Both the position numbers and the translations under genes were made by a program. A stretch of DNA of 64,000 nucleotides from Siphlonurus alternatus (lineage: Eukaryota > Arthropoda > Insecta > Ephemeroptera > Siphlonuridae): assembly GCA_949825025.1 (NCBI GenBank), contig OX463787.1, forward strand, positions 21,063,608 through 21,127,607, written 5' to 3'. Numbering within the stretch: the stretch's first letter is position 1; each line of letters opens with the position of its first letter. Shown one piece after another: positions 52,831 through 63,797 of the stretch. Below the pieces are notes generated by a model. That model saw only the letters and a list, made by a program, of their open reading frames with translations. It searched no databases and was not told the origin of the DNA.

Positions 52831-52886
52831 TTTAAGGTGGCGATCATACTATGATCACCACATTAAATGTAAATGGCAAGATGTGT
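52831..52886. repeat. ~55-bp hairpin
   Basis: GCCATTTACATTTAAGGTGG and its complement CCACATTAAATGTAAATGGC face each other around GATCATACTATGATC. Confidence 0.8.
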
Positions 52887-53235
52887 AATTACTTCCCACC
52901 TAGTTGGCTTGAGGGCACAGAATTTGCAGCTGAAAATATTGATGAATACAATTCAAGTGCTCCTACTGTAATGCTTATTTTTAAAGGAATGCTAGGCAGA
53001 TGATTTCACATCAAATTCATTGTCGTGTAAAAATTTAATAATAAAATAATTATGATAAACATATCATGTCTTCTTATTTTATCGTTTATATTACATAAAA
53101 CATATCAGTATAAGAAAAAAAAATATATAAAATTATAACATTTTTTTTTTAATTTGCTAAATAAGATAATATTTTTATTCAGTAAATAAAACATTGTAAG
53201 ACATTCAATTAAAATACAGTTTACTTTATTTATTA
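52887..53235. other. AT-rich spacer
   Basis: Nothing recognised. Confidence 0.4.
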
Positions 53236-53269
53236 ATCAATATATTTATCGATCGATAAATATATTGAT
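53236..53269. repeat. 34-bp perfect palindrome
   Basis: ATCAATATATTTATCGA is followed directly by its reverse complement. Confidence 0.92.
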
Positions 53270-53424
53270 CCCAATACCAATTCAATCGATCAGGCCCCCT
53301 CCTCTCCCCCTACTATCGCCTATCGATGTATTGATGATTGAGTGACAGCTAATGACGTCATAACTGATGACGTCACGAGATCCACTGATCCACATAATTA
53401 GTACCATTCCGGCTAATCTATACT

Positions 53425-53586
53425 CGTCCTGACTAAAGTTTTCCACGGTTCCCTCAATCTCACCTCAGCGAATGCTGGGACGCGTAACAGGCCGTGGCCA
53501 CCATCCTTTGCCTACCTTATCCCTACCCATTAACCCGCCTCGAGCTGATGTAAGCTCTTAGGGGTGTATCGCTTGTAAAAAAAAAT
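53425..53586 (+). mobile_element. 5S-SINE, 3' half only
   Basis: From TCCTGACTAAAGTTTTCC through CAGGCCGTGGCCACCAT to AGCTCTTAGGGGTGTATCGC and TTGTAAAAAA. The 5S head is missing (5' truncation). Confidence 0.8.
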
Positions 53587-53948
53587 GTTGAATAAAGGGC
53601 AGAGCGAGGTCTCGTTCCTTTTGTCTTGGACGGTACTATACCGTGTCACGAGGTCTCTCACGCCGGCGAGATATGTGTGTTCTTTGCAGTTATCTGTGTG
53701 CATGCGTCGTTAGTGTGCAGTTATTGTTACTGTGCGAACGTCTTTGCGTTGAGACAAAGCGGTACGTAGTGCAAATAATGTACAGTTTTTATAACCTCAG
53801 ATACTTGAGAGGCAAAGAAAATTTCTGTCAGACGGAATTGAATAAAATAAATATTAAGAATATTAATTATTATTATTATTTTAATGAAATCCTATTGGGT
53901 ATTTATAATTACATATACTCTGTACTTTGAAACCTGAACCTTCCGAAA
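53587..53948. other. Unassigned, with a second SINE tail
   Basis: 53640-53780 is less AT-rich but shows no supported frame. 53886-53946 (ATCCTATTGGGTATTT, CTTTGAAACCTGAACCTTCC) matches the 3' ends of the SINEs at 57225 and 61165. Confidence 0.45.
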
Positions 53949-54104
53949 ACATAACTCGAAAACTAGTTGGTATTTGTATACCTGATATTTTACCTACTGA
54001 TAGGGGATGTAGAGGAGAACATTTTGTTATTTTTTTTCATAATTTTCATGAATGGGTTTTTTTTTTAGCATTGGGTCAGCTGATCCGTGTTACCTCTAAC
54101 TTAA
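53949..54104. mobile_element. F1 foldback MITE, single arm
   Basis: One arm only, from AACTCGAAAACTAG to GGTCAGCTGATCCGTGTTAC. It resembles 58441-58595. Confidence 0.75.
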
Positions 54105-54351
54105 TTTCGTGGTGGAGTACATTTCCTTGTTTGCTTTTTTTTTATGAGCGCTCACTTTCCTCTTGACTGACCAATTTAATCTGATCTGCCACAGTTCCTT
54201 CAACACGGTCGTTGCCCCACTTAACGTACACGCAACACTCGAATGTATGCCACCAAGTTATTCACAGCTTAAATCTGAATCAATTTACGAGCACGAAGAT
54301 CGATGTATTTTATTGCTCTCAGCTAAAATAAAAATATACCGTCTCATATAC

Positions 54352-54870
54352 TCAGGCTTGGACTGGCCATGGGTCAGGGATCCCTGAATAGTCTCTCCAC
54401 TTTTCAACCTATAAGAGAATATATTTATTTCATCTAAATTAAAAAGAGCTAAAAACTGCAATTGAAAGTATTTATCATATAATTATGTGCAATATTGAAT
54501 TGTTTTTATTAGAGCATGATAATAAAATATATTAAATAATTCAACAATAGGATAATTTAATATAATGTTTATATAATGCGCTAATAAACAAAACAATTTA
54601 TGTGTGATTTATACTGCATATCTATGTAATTAATTTTAATTATGTTTACTTAATTGTGTTATGTTCTTTGAGGCTGGAGATATACTACAATTATGTACAT
54701 ATCCTAAATATGGGAAAACTGTATTAGATTCAATAAATAAATGAAATGAAATGCAAAAAGTACTAGAAAGTAGCCTCAGGTCCTCTTCCAAAATGCCCCT
54801 GCTGCTTGTAATGACTATATAATATGGTCCTGACTGGTCCCTAGCTTCCTTTAGTCCGAGCCTGGGAGCC
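54352..54870. mobile_element. ~519-bp element, CAGGCTTGGACTGG ends
   Basis: TCAGGCTTGGACTGG at the left and, inverted, CCAGGCTCGGACTAAAGG at the right. The interior includes a LINE-like tail (TTCAATAAATAAATGAAATG) at ~54735, probably a nested fragment. Confidence 0.6.
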
Positions 54871-55799
54871 TCGGAATATGCACAATCTGGCTGATTTTTG
54901 TAAATTTTAAGACACGTAAAAATATTATAAAGTAAATTCCAAGATCTTGAATGTTAAATAATTTAATAAATTTTAACTTGGTGAAAAGATGGCAAGATTT
55001 AAAATAATATATTTTATAATTTAAAATAAATGTCAGAGCACAATAATAAAAAAAATATGCATATAATTGATAAACATGAATATAATAAATTGGTGAATAT
55101 GAATGTAAATTAACTCAGTATTACGGAATAACGTTACAAAGATACGAAAGAAAAATTAATGACGTACGTGAATTAGTAAAAAAGGTTTTCATAATATTTA
55201 TTGCTTGTTCATGAAGAAAGATATAAACAGTATAGAATTTAAGTTGAGTTAATTAGTATATATTGCAAAATGTTATATAGCGGAATATTGCAATACAATC
55301 AATATAATAAGACATGCCTAACATTTCTAATATTGTGGTAGGGTGAGCGTTTAATTTTACTGCAGCAAAATTTTAGAAAATTTCCTTTTTGTGTACCTTG
55401 CGACCATTGTAACTGAGGTTTCCACGTTTCCCCATCACACAAACAACGTCTTAACTTACGAACTATAAGGTAATTCAATGGCATGACATTTTTCATTGCA
55501 TTATATTTTAATAGAAGACCCCAAGTTTTATTTTCTCAATGTGATATAATATTGTTTTGAACACTCTTTTAAAACGCTGTGACGTCATAGTCATGCAATT
55601 ATTTAACACACAAGCACAAGGAAAGGCAAAAATACATAAGATGTTTTACAATACGATATGGAAGGTTGTTGTAGAATTAAAAAACAAGTTAAAAAATTGA
55701 TAATACAAAACTCGAGGTCCTCCATCCAAATCTGCAATAAAAAAATCGTGCAGGTTGAAACATGATATCGCCCTACGAACAGGGATAAAAGCGGCAGCT
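54871..55799. other. AT-rich spacer with fragments
   Basis: 55380-55440 resembles a diverged piece of the 5S-SINE body (CTGAGGTTTCCACGTTTCCC). 55722-55760 (CCATCCAAATCTGCAATAAA) is an F3 MITE end. Confidence 0.4.
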
Positions 55800-56210
55800 G
55801 AAGCCTTAATCGAGATAACGCCGATCAGCTGTTCGACGTACTCTCCATTTGAGTAACATGTAAACCTTAGCAAATTCACAAATATTCTGAAATTTTTTTG
55901 AGAGGCAGATATTAGTGCCTAAACGCCATAGAAAAAATTTAAAAAAAAAACATAAGGAGACGTTTTTTTTTAATTAATGTTTTTAATTTTCAGCATAGGG
56001 CTTTCCCATGCATGCATGAAGAGACAAACTAAAAACATAATTTAAAAAAAGTCGTCTCTTTAAATTGTTTTGAAATATTTTCTATTGCTTTTAGGCACTA
56101 ATATATCTGCCTCTCAAAAATATTTCAAAATTTTTGTGAATTTGCTAAGGTTTACGTGATAATCAAAGGAGAGTACGTCGAACAGCTGATCGGCATTATC
56201 TCTACCTTAA
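55800..56210. mobile_element. Foldback MITE, family F2, full copy
   Basis: GATAACGCCGATCAGCTGTTCGACGTACTC at the left pairs with GAGTACGTCGAACAGCTGATCGGCATTATC at the right (quoted in parts: CGATCAGCTGTTCG / CGAACAGCTGATCG). Inner arms TGCCTAAACGCCATAG / TTGCTTTTAGGCA also pair. Confidence 0.88.
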
Positions 56211-56585
56211 ACTGACGCTACTGATAATGTCGCGAGGAGTCCAAGTTATTGTGAGTGATGTGAAACGCGAGATGATAACATTCCTGTCTTATCAGCAGAT
56301 GATGAGAGTTGTGGGAATCAAGCGGCTTCGTCCCACGTTTTAGTATTTTTTTTTATATATACAAAGATATGAGCTTACAGCTCGCGGCGGGGGTAATGGG
56401 TATAATAGGAATAAGGTAAAAACTGAAATAACATTTATTTTTCAATGAAATTCAGTAACAATTTTACATACAGCTCCTTTCAGAATTTAAGGTTCTATAT
56501 TATATTTTCCATTGCAGGACACGGTCATGTATACCGCAACTACCACTCGTATTATAGCATTCGTCCACTGATAAAAACTATAGAG

Positions 56586-56712
56586 AGTTCCATCCTGACT
56601 AAGGTTTTCCACGGTTCCCTCAGGCAGTCTCAACTCAGCGAATATAGAGACGCGCTTAACAGGCCGTGGCTACCATCCTTTCCCTACCCATTGTCCCGCC
56701 GCGAGCTGCAAA
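56586..56712 (+). mobile_element. 5S-SINE, 3' half only
   Basis: GTTCCATCCTGACTAAGG through ACAGGCCGTGGCTACCAT to CCGCGAGCTG. It is head-less, like 53425-53586. Confidence 0.8.
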
Positions 56713-57224
56713 GTTTCAAGTTCAAAACTGAAGTATAAGAAATAGAAAATACTGATCTATAGGTGTGAAGTTGAATCGTGGAAATCAGGACATAAACCTC
56801 GCACTTCCCGCTAGTTCCGGAGGTAGTACAAATTAAATATGATATTCTTATATACATACCATGCAGCATTGATGGCGATTCAAGGCCAGGTATTGTTGTA
56901 TTTGACTTCCGGATACATAGGAAGCGTCCAGTCACGGTCAAAGTAAAAAGGTTCTCTGATGTGCAGTAATTTTACTAAATTTCGTATATTATACTCTTTG
57001 TTAATAATTATAATTTTTTTACACAATACTTAATATTATATCTTGACAAAAATTAATTTCTTCTCGCAATTTAATTTCCTGGCCACTTTTAAGAGACTGA
57101 ATTTATTGCTTGAATTCTTGTATTCCAAAAATTACATTTTTTAAACCTTATTAATATAATACGTACAGTATACAGTACATATATAATAAAATCAAATCAA
57201 ATTATTTATTAAAAGTAACATTTT
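56713..57224. other. AT-rich spacer with a CTTCCGG repeat
   Basis: 56795-56940 has the words CACTTCCCGCTAGTTCCGG and GACTTCCGGATACATAGG, also seen near 26165-26190 and likely part of another MITE. The rest is featureless. Confidence 0.45.
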
Positions 57225-57620
57225 TTTTTACATAAAATCCTATTGGTTACTTCCATATACTTACTAATTACATACTTTGAAACCCCAAACCTTCCGAAAC
57301 TATCTAACTTGAGCGTTTCGCGAGCTCTTTCGGAACGAGGACGGCCACGGCTTTGCAATCCATCCATCCATTTGCCTGCGACTGAGGGAAACGTGGAAAC
57401 CTCAGCCAGGATGGACGCTACAGCTTTTATCAATGAACCGGAAGTGCAATGGTCCAAAGCCAGAAGAACCACATAGTGTAAAAGCGAAACGATTTATCCC
57501 TGGGTGAAAAACATGTATTTTGTTGAAAATGGTCACCTATCCAACTACAAAGCACGCTTGGCGTTGCTTGACTTCGATGATCTGACGAGATCCGGTCAAG
57601 CGCACTGCGCCACATCTCCA
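57225..57620 (-). mobile_element. 5S-SINE, long variant
   Basis: On the minus strand: GTGGCGCAGTGCGCTTGACC, 5S-like TCGTCAGATCATCGAAGTCA and TTGGATAGGTGACC (57530-57618), then the body with CTGGCTGAGGTTTCCACG. It ends in a distinct 3' module (GGAAGGTTTGGGGTTTCAAA) not present in the 30312 copy. The 3' module is shared with 61165 and 53886, so there are at least two SINE subfamilies with different tails. Confidence 0.88.
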
Positions 57621-58440
57621 TTGCTTTATAACAATATACTTTCAATATTTTTTCATCAGAAATATTAACATTATTTTCTGACATTTAACCTCAACATTGT
57701 TTCAATATGTAAGTCGATGCTGTAACTTACAATAACTTACATCCACGCAATGGAGTGAATTTACATTTTATTAGCCAACAACTTCCGGTTACTTAATTTT
57801 ATTCAAAGAGTTATGAATACGAATGAGGAACATAGGTAAAAAATACATGCTAATCTAAATAATAAAACAATTAAAATAAAATGATAAAGTTAAAGCCATA
57901 AAATGTAATGATAGAAACGACGCACGATTTTATTTTATAACGAAAAACCTATAACAGATTACACGCACACACAGTATGTACAGTACATATATGTGTATAC
58001 CTTATAATAATATATATAATATATACTATAGGGAATTTCATGTTTACATTTTGGTTAACACGGAGATGCCCGAAACCGCCCGAAGATATTCGGGATGTAG
58101 GCAGAAAACTCTAAAATCCTATGCTGTGCGTAACTCACAACAGCTCTTTTTTTAATAATAGTTTTGGTCCCCCAATATTTTTCTTCAATTACATAGGTTC
58201 TTCTTGTCACCATTTATGAACGAAATTCTAAGAAAAATGATGCGAATCGTCAGGAGAAATTAATTTCTAGACCAGCTTTAACACGTATAATATCTGCTAT
58301 GCCGTGGACAATATTTTTCCTACACCATCGTGACGTCATGTATTGTTTTGTGACGTATGGTGAAAGACCCGTAGTATATACTCGTATATAATACTGTACA
58401 GTACAGTTCTTGCAATATTTCAGACACAATAAAACTATAA
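57621..58440. other. AT-rich spacer
   Basis: No gene or clear repeat. 58330-58375 has GTGACGTCATG and AAAGACCCGTAGTATA, similar to 18520-18560. Confidence 0.4.
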
Positions 58441-58595
58441 GTCAACTTTAAAAATTAATAACTCGAAAACTATAGCTCGTTTTTGTATACCTGATAGTTT
58501 ACCTAACTGATAAGGGATGTAGAGGAGAACATTTTAATTTTTTTCATAATTTTTATGAATGGGATTTTTTTAGCATTGTGCCAGTAGATCCGTAA
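58441..58595. mobile_element. F1 foldback MITE, single arm
   Basis: CAACTTTAAAAATTAATAAC to GCCAGTAGATCCGTAAC; the other arm is absent. Confidence 0.7.
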
Positions 58596-58924
58596 CAAAA
58601 AGATAGGAGCTAAAAGGGGCGTAGGTTTAAACCCGACCTCGGCAAAACTAAACTTTTTAGCAATACTTTTCGAATTAAAAAATATATACAGTATATATAA
58701 ATTTAATACACTTTTATTAAACACAAAAAGTGTACATATAAAATAATATTAGAAATACACATTATAGAATAATACTGTAATAGAACACATAAAACACGCA
58801 TACAAATTATATATATAATAGTTATAACAGAATAATAGAATAATAGAAAATGATATGAGCAATATAAAATAAAATAACAGGTGATATTGGTGATACTTTA
58901 TATATATTATCATGTACAGTATGT

Positions 58925-59010
58925 GAAAAAAATCAGAGTGGAATAATTTTGCACCCTAGCTCTTTCCATTTTTGCAATAAAAAATTTTGAGCTAGGTGTA
59001 CTCCATTTGA
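58925..59010. mobile_element. F3 MITE fragment
   Basis: AAAAAATCAGAGTGGAATAA through TTTGCAATAAAAAATTTTGA matches the right arm of the F3 family. Confidence 0.65.
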
Positions 59011-59407
59011 GCCGACCTTACTATGATTAGTTATTACAATCTCCAGTCAGTAATTTATTAGTAACGCCGGGAATGTAATATACAGCAGTACTTGCAGCTT
59101 ATTATAATATTTTAGAAAGGCTCGACCTCGCTCACAGAAATGTGGGCCGCGCAATTACTGCACCTCCTTTCCTGATGGTGCATGTCTCAACTTGAAATGT
59201 CGTGTGAAATAAGAGGCTTCAAGTCAGCTGATTTTTCGGTGTTCCCACCGTTCCATCCAAACCTATGTAAAAAAAAAAATCAAAATCGCTTTTTTTGGCA
59301 TCAAAGAAATTCTTTATAGAGGAAAGTAAGTTCTTGATTCATTATCAGAAGACCACTAAATGGGGGGGGGGGGGGGGGGTTGGAAATGATTTTAAATTTA
59401 TAGCATC

Positions 59408-59640
59408 TTTTATTCTCCTCTCGTCTAATTTCCTCTTATTTTGCACCATTTTAGAGGAAAAATACGAAAAATTTCGTATTTTTTTCCTCTTCTTGAGCAT
59501 AAATTATTAGAAATATTGTCTTCATTTCATCCTCACTTTGAGCGAAGAGGAAATAAAATGTGTTTTAGAGGTAAAATGATTAGGTTTAGACGTGTAAAGG
59601 ATGAGTTGAGGAAGTAATTTTTCAACTATAATAGGGTGGT
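59408..59640. repeat. Solitary arm of the 49478-50545 repeat
   Basis: TCGTCTAATTTCCTCTTATT, TTCATTTCATCCTCACTTTG and TTTAGACGTGTAAAGGATGA are shared with both arms there. Confidence 0.8.
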
Positions 59641-60111
59641 CGGTATGAATTATACTTGAGGGAGTTAAATAAGGGAACAAATATTACTATTAAAATGTCA
59701 CACGAAAATGACTCAAATAGAATCCTGCATAAATTTTTATTTTAAAATATTTTATTTTACTCTCGGTCCCTAAAGCGAAGTACTATATAATTATTTTAAT
59801 TGAAATATTGGTTTAATTTATTTTAAATATTTTGTTTTCTGGAAATTGGTGTTCATAGAAAGATTGTTGACGAGCGAGTTTGTTGACATACAAACTGGTT
59901 TCTGGTCACGTGACGTCAACAATCGACTCAAACTATCACTCCGATCAGCTGACCACACGAAATGTATATACAGGTCTATTGTATTACGTATTATGTGAGA
60001 AAAAACACATGCAGAAGATTTACGTAAATTAATTTTTAATTTTTAGTAATTTTAATTAAATGAAGTGGGCAAACCTGCATGAAATTGTTTTATTGGGCAC
60101 AAATATTGCAG

Positions 60112-60335
60112 GGACCGGATCCTGGATCTGGATTCGGATCCGCTTATTATCCCATTAAAAAAATAAATGGACCGGATCTGAGTATCCGGATCCCCTTAAA
60201 AAAATAAATGGACCAAATCCGGATATCCCGATCTCCTTAAAAAATAAATGGATCTAGATCCTTTATAGGATCCTCTTAAAAAATAAAAGGATCGGATACC
60301 CGGATCCGGATCCGCTTCAAACGTGAGGGGATCCG
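60112..60335. repeat. GGATCCGGAT minisatellite
   Basis: Four imperfect units of ~50 bp combining GGATCCGGATCC-type words with TTAAAAAAATAAATGGACC. A single block with no mirror copy nearby. Confidence 0.85.
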
Positions 60336-60348
60336 GTCTCTGAGAAAT

Positions 60349-60880
60349 AGGGTGCAACATTTTGCTACTCTGAAGAGTTCTTTCAGAACTTTATAAAGTC
60401 GGGAAACTAATATTTAAACGAAATGTTGAAAGTACACTCCGTTTGAATTAAAATGTCCGATCTGGCCGTGTTAAAGTATAGCCGGATGGGAAATTTTTAT
60501 TGGAATGGAGTGTATGGAGAAAGGCGTCAATTATATAGGCGTCATTTCTTAATAAAAAGATAGGACCTAAAATGGGCGTGGATTCAAACCTGACCTCTGC
60601 AAAAAATTTAAATAATTGGTGCGATTCACAAAGAAGTTAGCCAGGTTTCTAACCACATTTAACTTAACCATGTTTAACTAGGTGGTTTAACACGTAAAGC
60701 ATGCAGATATAGTTAAACGTGGTTAAGCTAAACTTGTTTAGAAACCTGGCTAACTTCTTCGTGAATCACACCCTATATATAACACTTCTAAGATTCGAAT
60801 AGAATTCAGGATAATATTTAACTTTGCAGCACCCTCTTATATCCATTTCTGCAATAAAAAAATTCATGCAAATTGAGTAT
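60349..60880. mobile_element. F3-related foldback with a nested MITE
   Basis: The left part GGGTGCAACATTTTGCTACTC and the right end TTTGCAGCACCCTC, CCATTTCTGCAATAAAAAAA belong to the F3 type, much diverged. A second MITE (60616-60774) sits within. Confidence 0.6.
60616..60774. mobile_element. ~159-bp MITE, nested
   Basis: GGTGCGATTCACAAAGAAGT and its inverse ACTTCTTCGTGAATCACACC, then GCCAGGTTTCTAA / TTAGAAACCTGGC and TTTAACTTAACCATG pairs. Highly symmetric, so fairly young. Confidence 0.9.
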
Positions 60881-61289
60881 TCTTTCGAAAGAAGAAAAAT
60901 TTGTAAATAAATATAAGACAACTGAATTCTGGATAATTCCTTTATTTTTCATGTTATTTAATTCAATTCATCATATTTCATACTTTCTTTATTGCTTTTC
61001 GATCGTTTGTATATATAATACATATTACATGATGCGCCATAATTTTTTTCAACTAAGGCGTAGTAGCTCAATCACACCGATATTTCATCAGTCGATTCAT
61101 TTAATATTAATTATTACTTTATATAATTATATTATGCTTACCTTTATTTTTTTTTTCTTATAATGGAACCTTAATTGGGTACTTCTACATACTAATTACT
61201 CACTAAGTTTGAAATCCCGAACCTTCCGAAGCTCTAACTTGAGCGTTTCGCGGGCTCTTCCGGAATGAGGGCGGCCACGGAGTCTACGT

Positions 61290-61815
61290 CAAAAGAACGA
61301 AAAATAAAAGAACGAAAACAATTTAAACGAAAGGCATTACACCGAAAACAAAAAGGACGAAAGTAATTTAACACGAAAACATTTTAAACGAAAATATAAT
61401 TAACCGAAATGGAAAATGTGCGAATGCATTTATAACGAAACTTAAAAAACACGAAAGCATTTACAGCGAAAACATTTTAGCCGAATTCAATAATCACGAA
61501 AACCATTTGGCCGATAGTTATTTGAACGAATTGGAAAACAACGAAAGTAAATTAGAACGAAAACATTTAAAACGAAATAAAAAATTCACGAAAACAATTT
61601 GGCCGAAAGTTATTTGAACGAAAACATTTTAGACGAATCAAAAAATAACGAAACCAATTTGACCGAAAGTTATTTGAACGAAAACATTTAAGACGAATCA
61701 AAAAAGAACGAAAACAATTTGACCGACAGTTATTTGAACGAAAACATTTAAAACGAATGGAAAAATCACGAATACAATTTGAACGAACGCTATTGGACCG
61801 AAATAAAAAACACCG
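61290..61815 (+). repeat. CGAA array, left arm
   Basis: Units of the form CGAAAACATTTTAGA / CGAAAGTTATTTGAA / CGAATCAAAAAATAA / CGAAAACAATTTGAC repeat as a 4 x 15 = 60-bp higher-order unit in the inner half and as looser 15-16-bp units outward. Confidence 0.93.
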
Positions 61816-62919
61816 ATGAAGAAAAATATTAATAAAAAATTCTAACAACATTTAAAAAAAAAAAAAAAAAAATTGTAAATTAAAACGAATTCAATAAAGA
61901 AGTATATATATATATACAGTCTGAGCCAGAAATGGTGTTCCGTACCCATATGCTAAAATTTGGGCAGGTTAACTTATTTGAGCTAGAAATTTGAAATTTG
62001 GCATACGTAAAGCCAAGGGTTCCAGATTCTTTCTTTTGACATGTACGTGTTAAACAATTTTTAAAATTAATATTTCCAAACGTTTTAGGGGTTGATTCAC
62101 GAAAAACAAAATCACTGTTTTGAGCTGAAAAATGAATAAATAATAATGTATATTATGAACCGGCCGATAGGATTATGTAATATAATCTTGGCTGGACTGT
62201 ATTGTATAATATTGAAAAAATAAAAAAAAAAAAAAAAAATGCATTTCTTCCTTGTGGGATTTCCATGTTAAATTAAGTTGATAGAAAAATTTTAGCCAAT
62301 TTGCACCAAAATTAGTTTTTAAGGTTTTCAGAGCACGTTGAATTTAATGGTGTAATTTAAAAAGTGGTGAAAACAACCCCTAATGAGATAATGACCCATA
62401 CTACAGGAAAAAATGATGCTATCAAAATTTTGATTATGCCACTGAAACGGACTTATTTTTTTACCCCATAAACAACCTTTGAATTTTTTGAATCCGAGCA
62501 AGAGTTAACGATTTAATTTTTAGGGGTGAGGAAACACCATTAAATACAGCGTGCTCTGAAAACCTTAAAAACTAATTTTGGTGTAAATCGGCTAAAATTT
62601 TTCTATCAACTTAATTTAACATGGAAATCACATAAGGAAGAAATACAAATCGTGAATCAACCCCTAAAATGGTAGGAAATATTAATTTTAAAAATTGTTT
62701 AACACGTGTACATGTCAAAAGAATCTTGAACCCTTGGCTTTACGTATGCCAAATTTCAAATTTCTAGCTCAAATAAGTTAACCTGCCCAAATTTTAGCAT
62801 ATGGGTACGGAACACCATTTCTGGCTCAGTCTGTATAATATACTTCTTTATTGCATTCGTTTTTTTTTTTTTTTTAAATGTTTTGTTATAATTTTTTATT
62901 AATATTTTTCTTCATCGGT

Positions 62920-63500
62920 GTTTTTTTATTTCGGTTCAATAGCGTTCGTTCAAATTGTATTCGTGATTTTTTCATTCGTTTTAAATGTTTTCGTTCAAAT
63001 AACTGTCGGTCAAATTGTTTTCGTTCTTTTTTGATTCGTCTTAAATGTTTTCGTTCAAATAACTTTCGGTCAAATTGTTTTCGTTCTTTTTTGATTCGTC
63101 TAAAATGTTTTCGTTCAAATAACTTTCGGTCAAATTGTTTTCGTTATTTTTTGATTCGTCTAAAATGTTTTCGTTCAAATAACTTTTCAGTCAAATTGTT
63201 TTCGTGGTTTTTGTATTCGTCTTAAATGTTTTCGTTCAAATAACTTTCGTTCAAATTGTTTTCGTGCTTATTGAATTCGTATTAAAATAATTTCGTTCTA
63301 ATTTACTTTCGTCCTTTTTAATTTCGGTCAAATTACTTTCGTACAAATTGTTTTCGTGTTTTTTGTTCTCGTTATTATTTTGTTTCGTGTTAATTTAATT
63401 TCGTGGTAAATGATTTCGTTTATATTTGTTTTCGATGTAATTGTTTTCGGGATAAAGTCAGTCGTTGAAAATGCTTTCGTGATTTTTGTTTTCGTTGTTT
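62920..63500 (-). repeat. CGAA array, right arm
   Basis: Mirror of the left array (TTCGTTCAAATAACTTTCGG etc. on the plus strand), with the same 15-bp step. Because 15 is a multiple of three, one frame stays open (62878-63225) and encodes a pentamer pattern RSNCF/RSNNF/IRLKC; the same occurs on the minus strand of the left arm. This is taken as a by-product. Confidence 0.9.
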
Positions 63501-63797
63501 TGACGTGATACCCGGCCACGGCCTTGATGCAATCCATCCCGGCATTTGCCTGCGACTGAGGGAAACGTAGAAACCTCAGCCAGGACGGTCGCTACAGCTT
63601 TTGTCAATGAACCGAAAGTGCAATGGTTTAAAGCCAGGGGAACCATTAGTGAAAAAGCGCAACGATTTACCCCTGGGTGGGAAACGTTTTTTTTTTGTTG
63701 AAAATGTTCACCCATCCAACTACTAACCACGCTCGGCGTTGCTTGACTTCGGTGATCTGACGAGACCCAGTCAAGCGCACTGCGCCACACACCCATT

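Larger units (their letters stand above)
61281..63512. mobile_element. 2.2-kb giant palindrome with 15-bp CGAA arrays
   Basis: Ends CTACGTCAAAAGAACGAAAA and, inverted, ATCACGTCAAAACAACGAAAAC (shared ACGTCAAAA). It is flanked by a perfect 9-bp duplication CGGCCACGG. Nine-base duplications with long terminal repeats are typical of Mutator-like elements; that class is inferred. Outer arms (61290-61815, 62920-63500) are CGAA boxes every 14-16 bp, ~35 per arm. Inner arms 61915-62390 and 62520-62835 pair almost perfectly (CTGAGCCAGAAATGGTGTTC and inverse). Between about 62100 and 62245 the left arm has an unpaired stretch with A-rich runs. No transposase. Confidence 0.93.
61165..63797 (-). mobile_element. 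5S-SINE split by a 2.2-kb insertion
   Basis: The 3' module (GGAAGGTTCGGGATTTCAAA, minus strand) occupies 61165-61280. The rest, with the 5S-like head (CCGAAGTCAAGCAACGCCGA and TTGGATGGGTGAACA), occupies 63513-63797. The intact relative at 57225-57620 shows that the two pieces were contiguous. CGGCCACGG occurs on both sides of the insertion (61272-61280 and 63513-63521). Confidence 0.9.

Noticed and set aside
53643..53930. 95-codon Cys/Leu-rich frame
   Set aside because: No splice or promoter context, composition drifts to AT-rich, and it ends in a SINE tail fragment.
57209..57684. Three overlapping frames of 77-87 codons
   Set aside because: They lie inside the 5S-SINE and are open by chance; the same happens in the copy at 63458-63829.
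61567..63225. Pentapeptide-like repeat proteins in both arms of the palindrome
   Set aside because: The 15-bp step automatically gives a 5-residue pattern; the pattern is Phe/Arg/Ser/Asn rather than the A(D/N)LxX of pentapeptide proteins, and the frame sits in non-coding transposon arms.
61290..63500. CRISPR array
   Set aside because: Units are 15 bp without unique spacers, in palindromic arms of a eukaryotic element.
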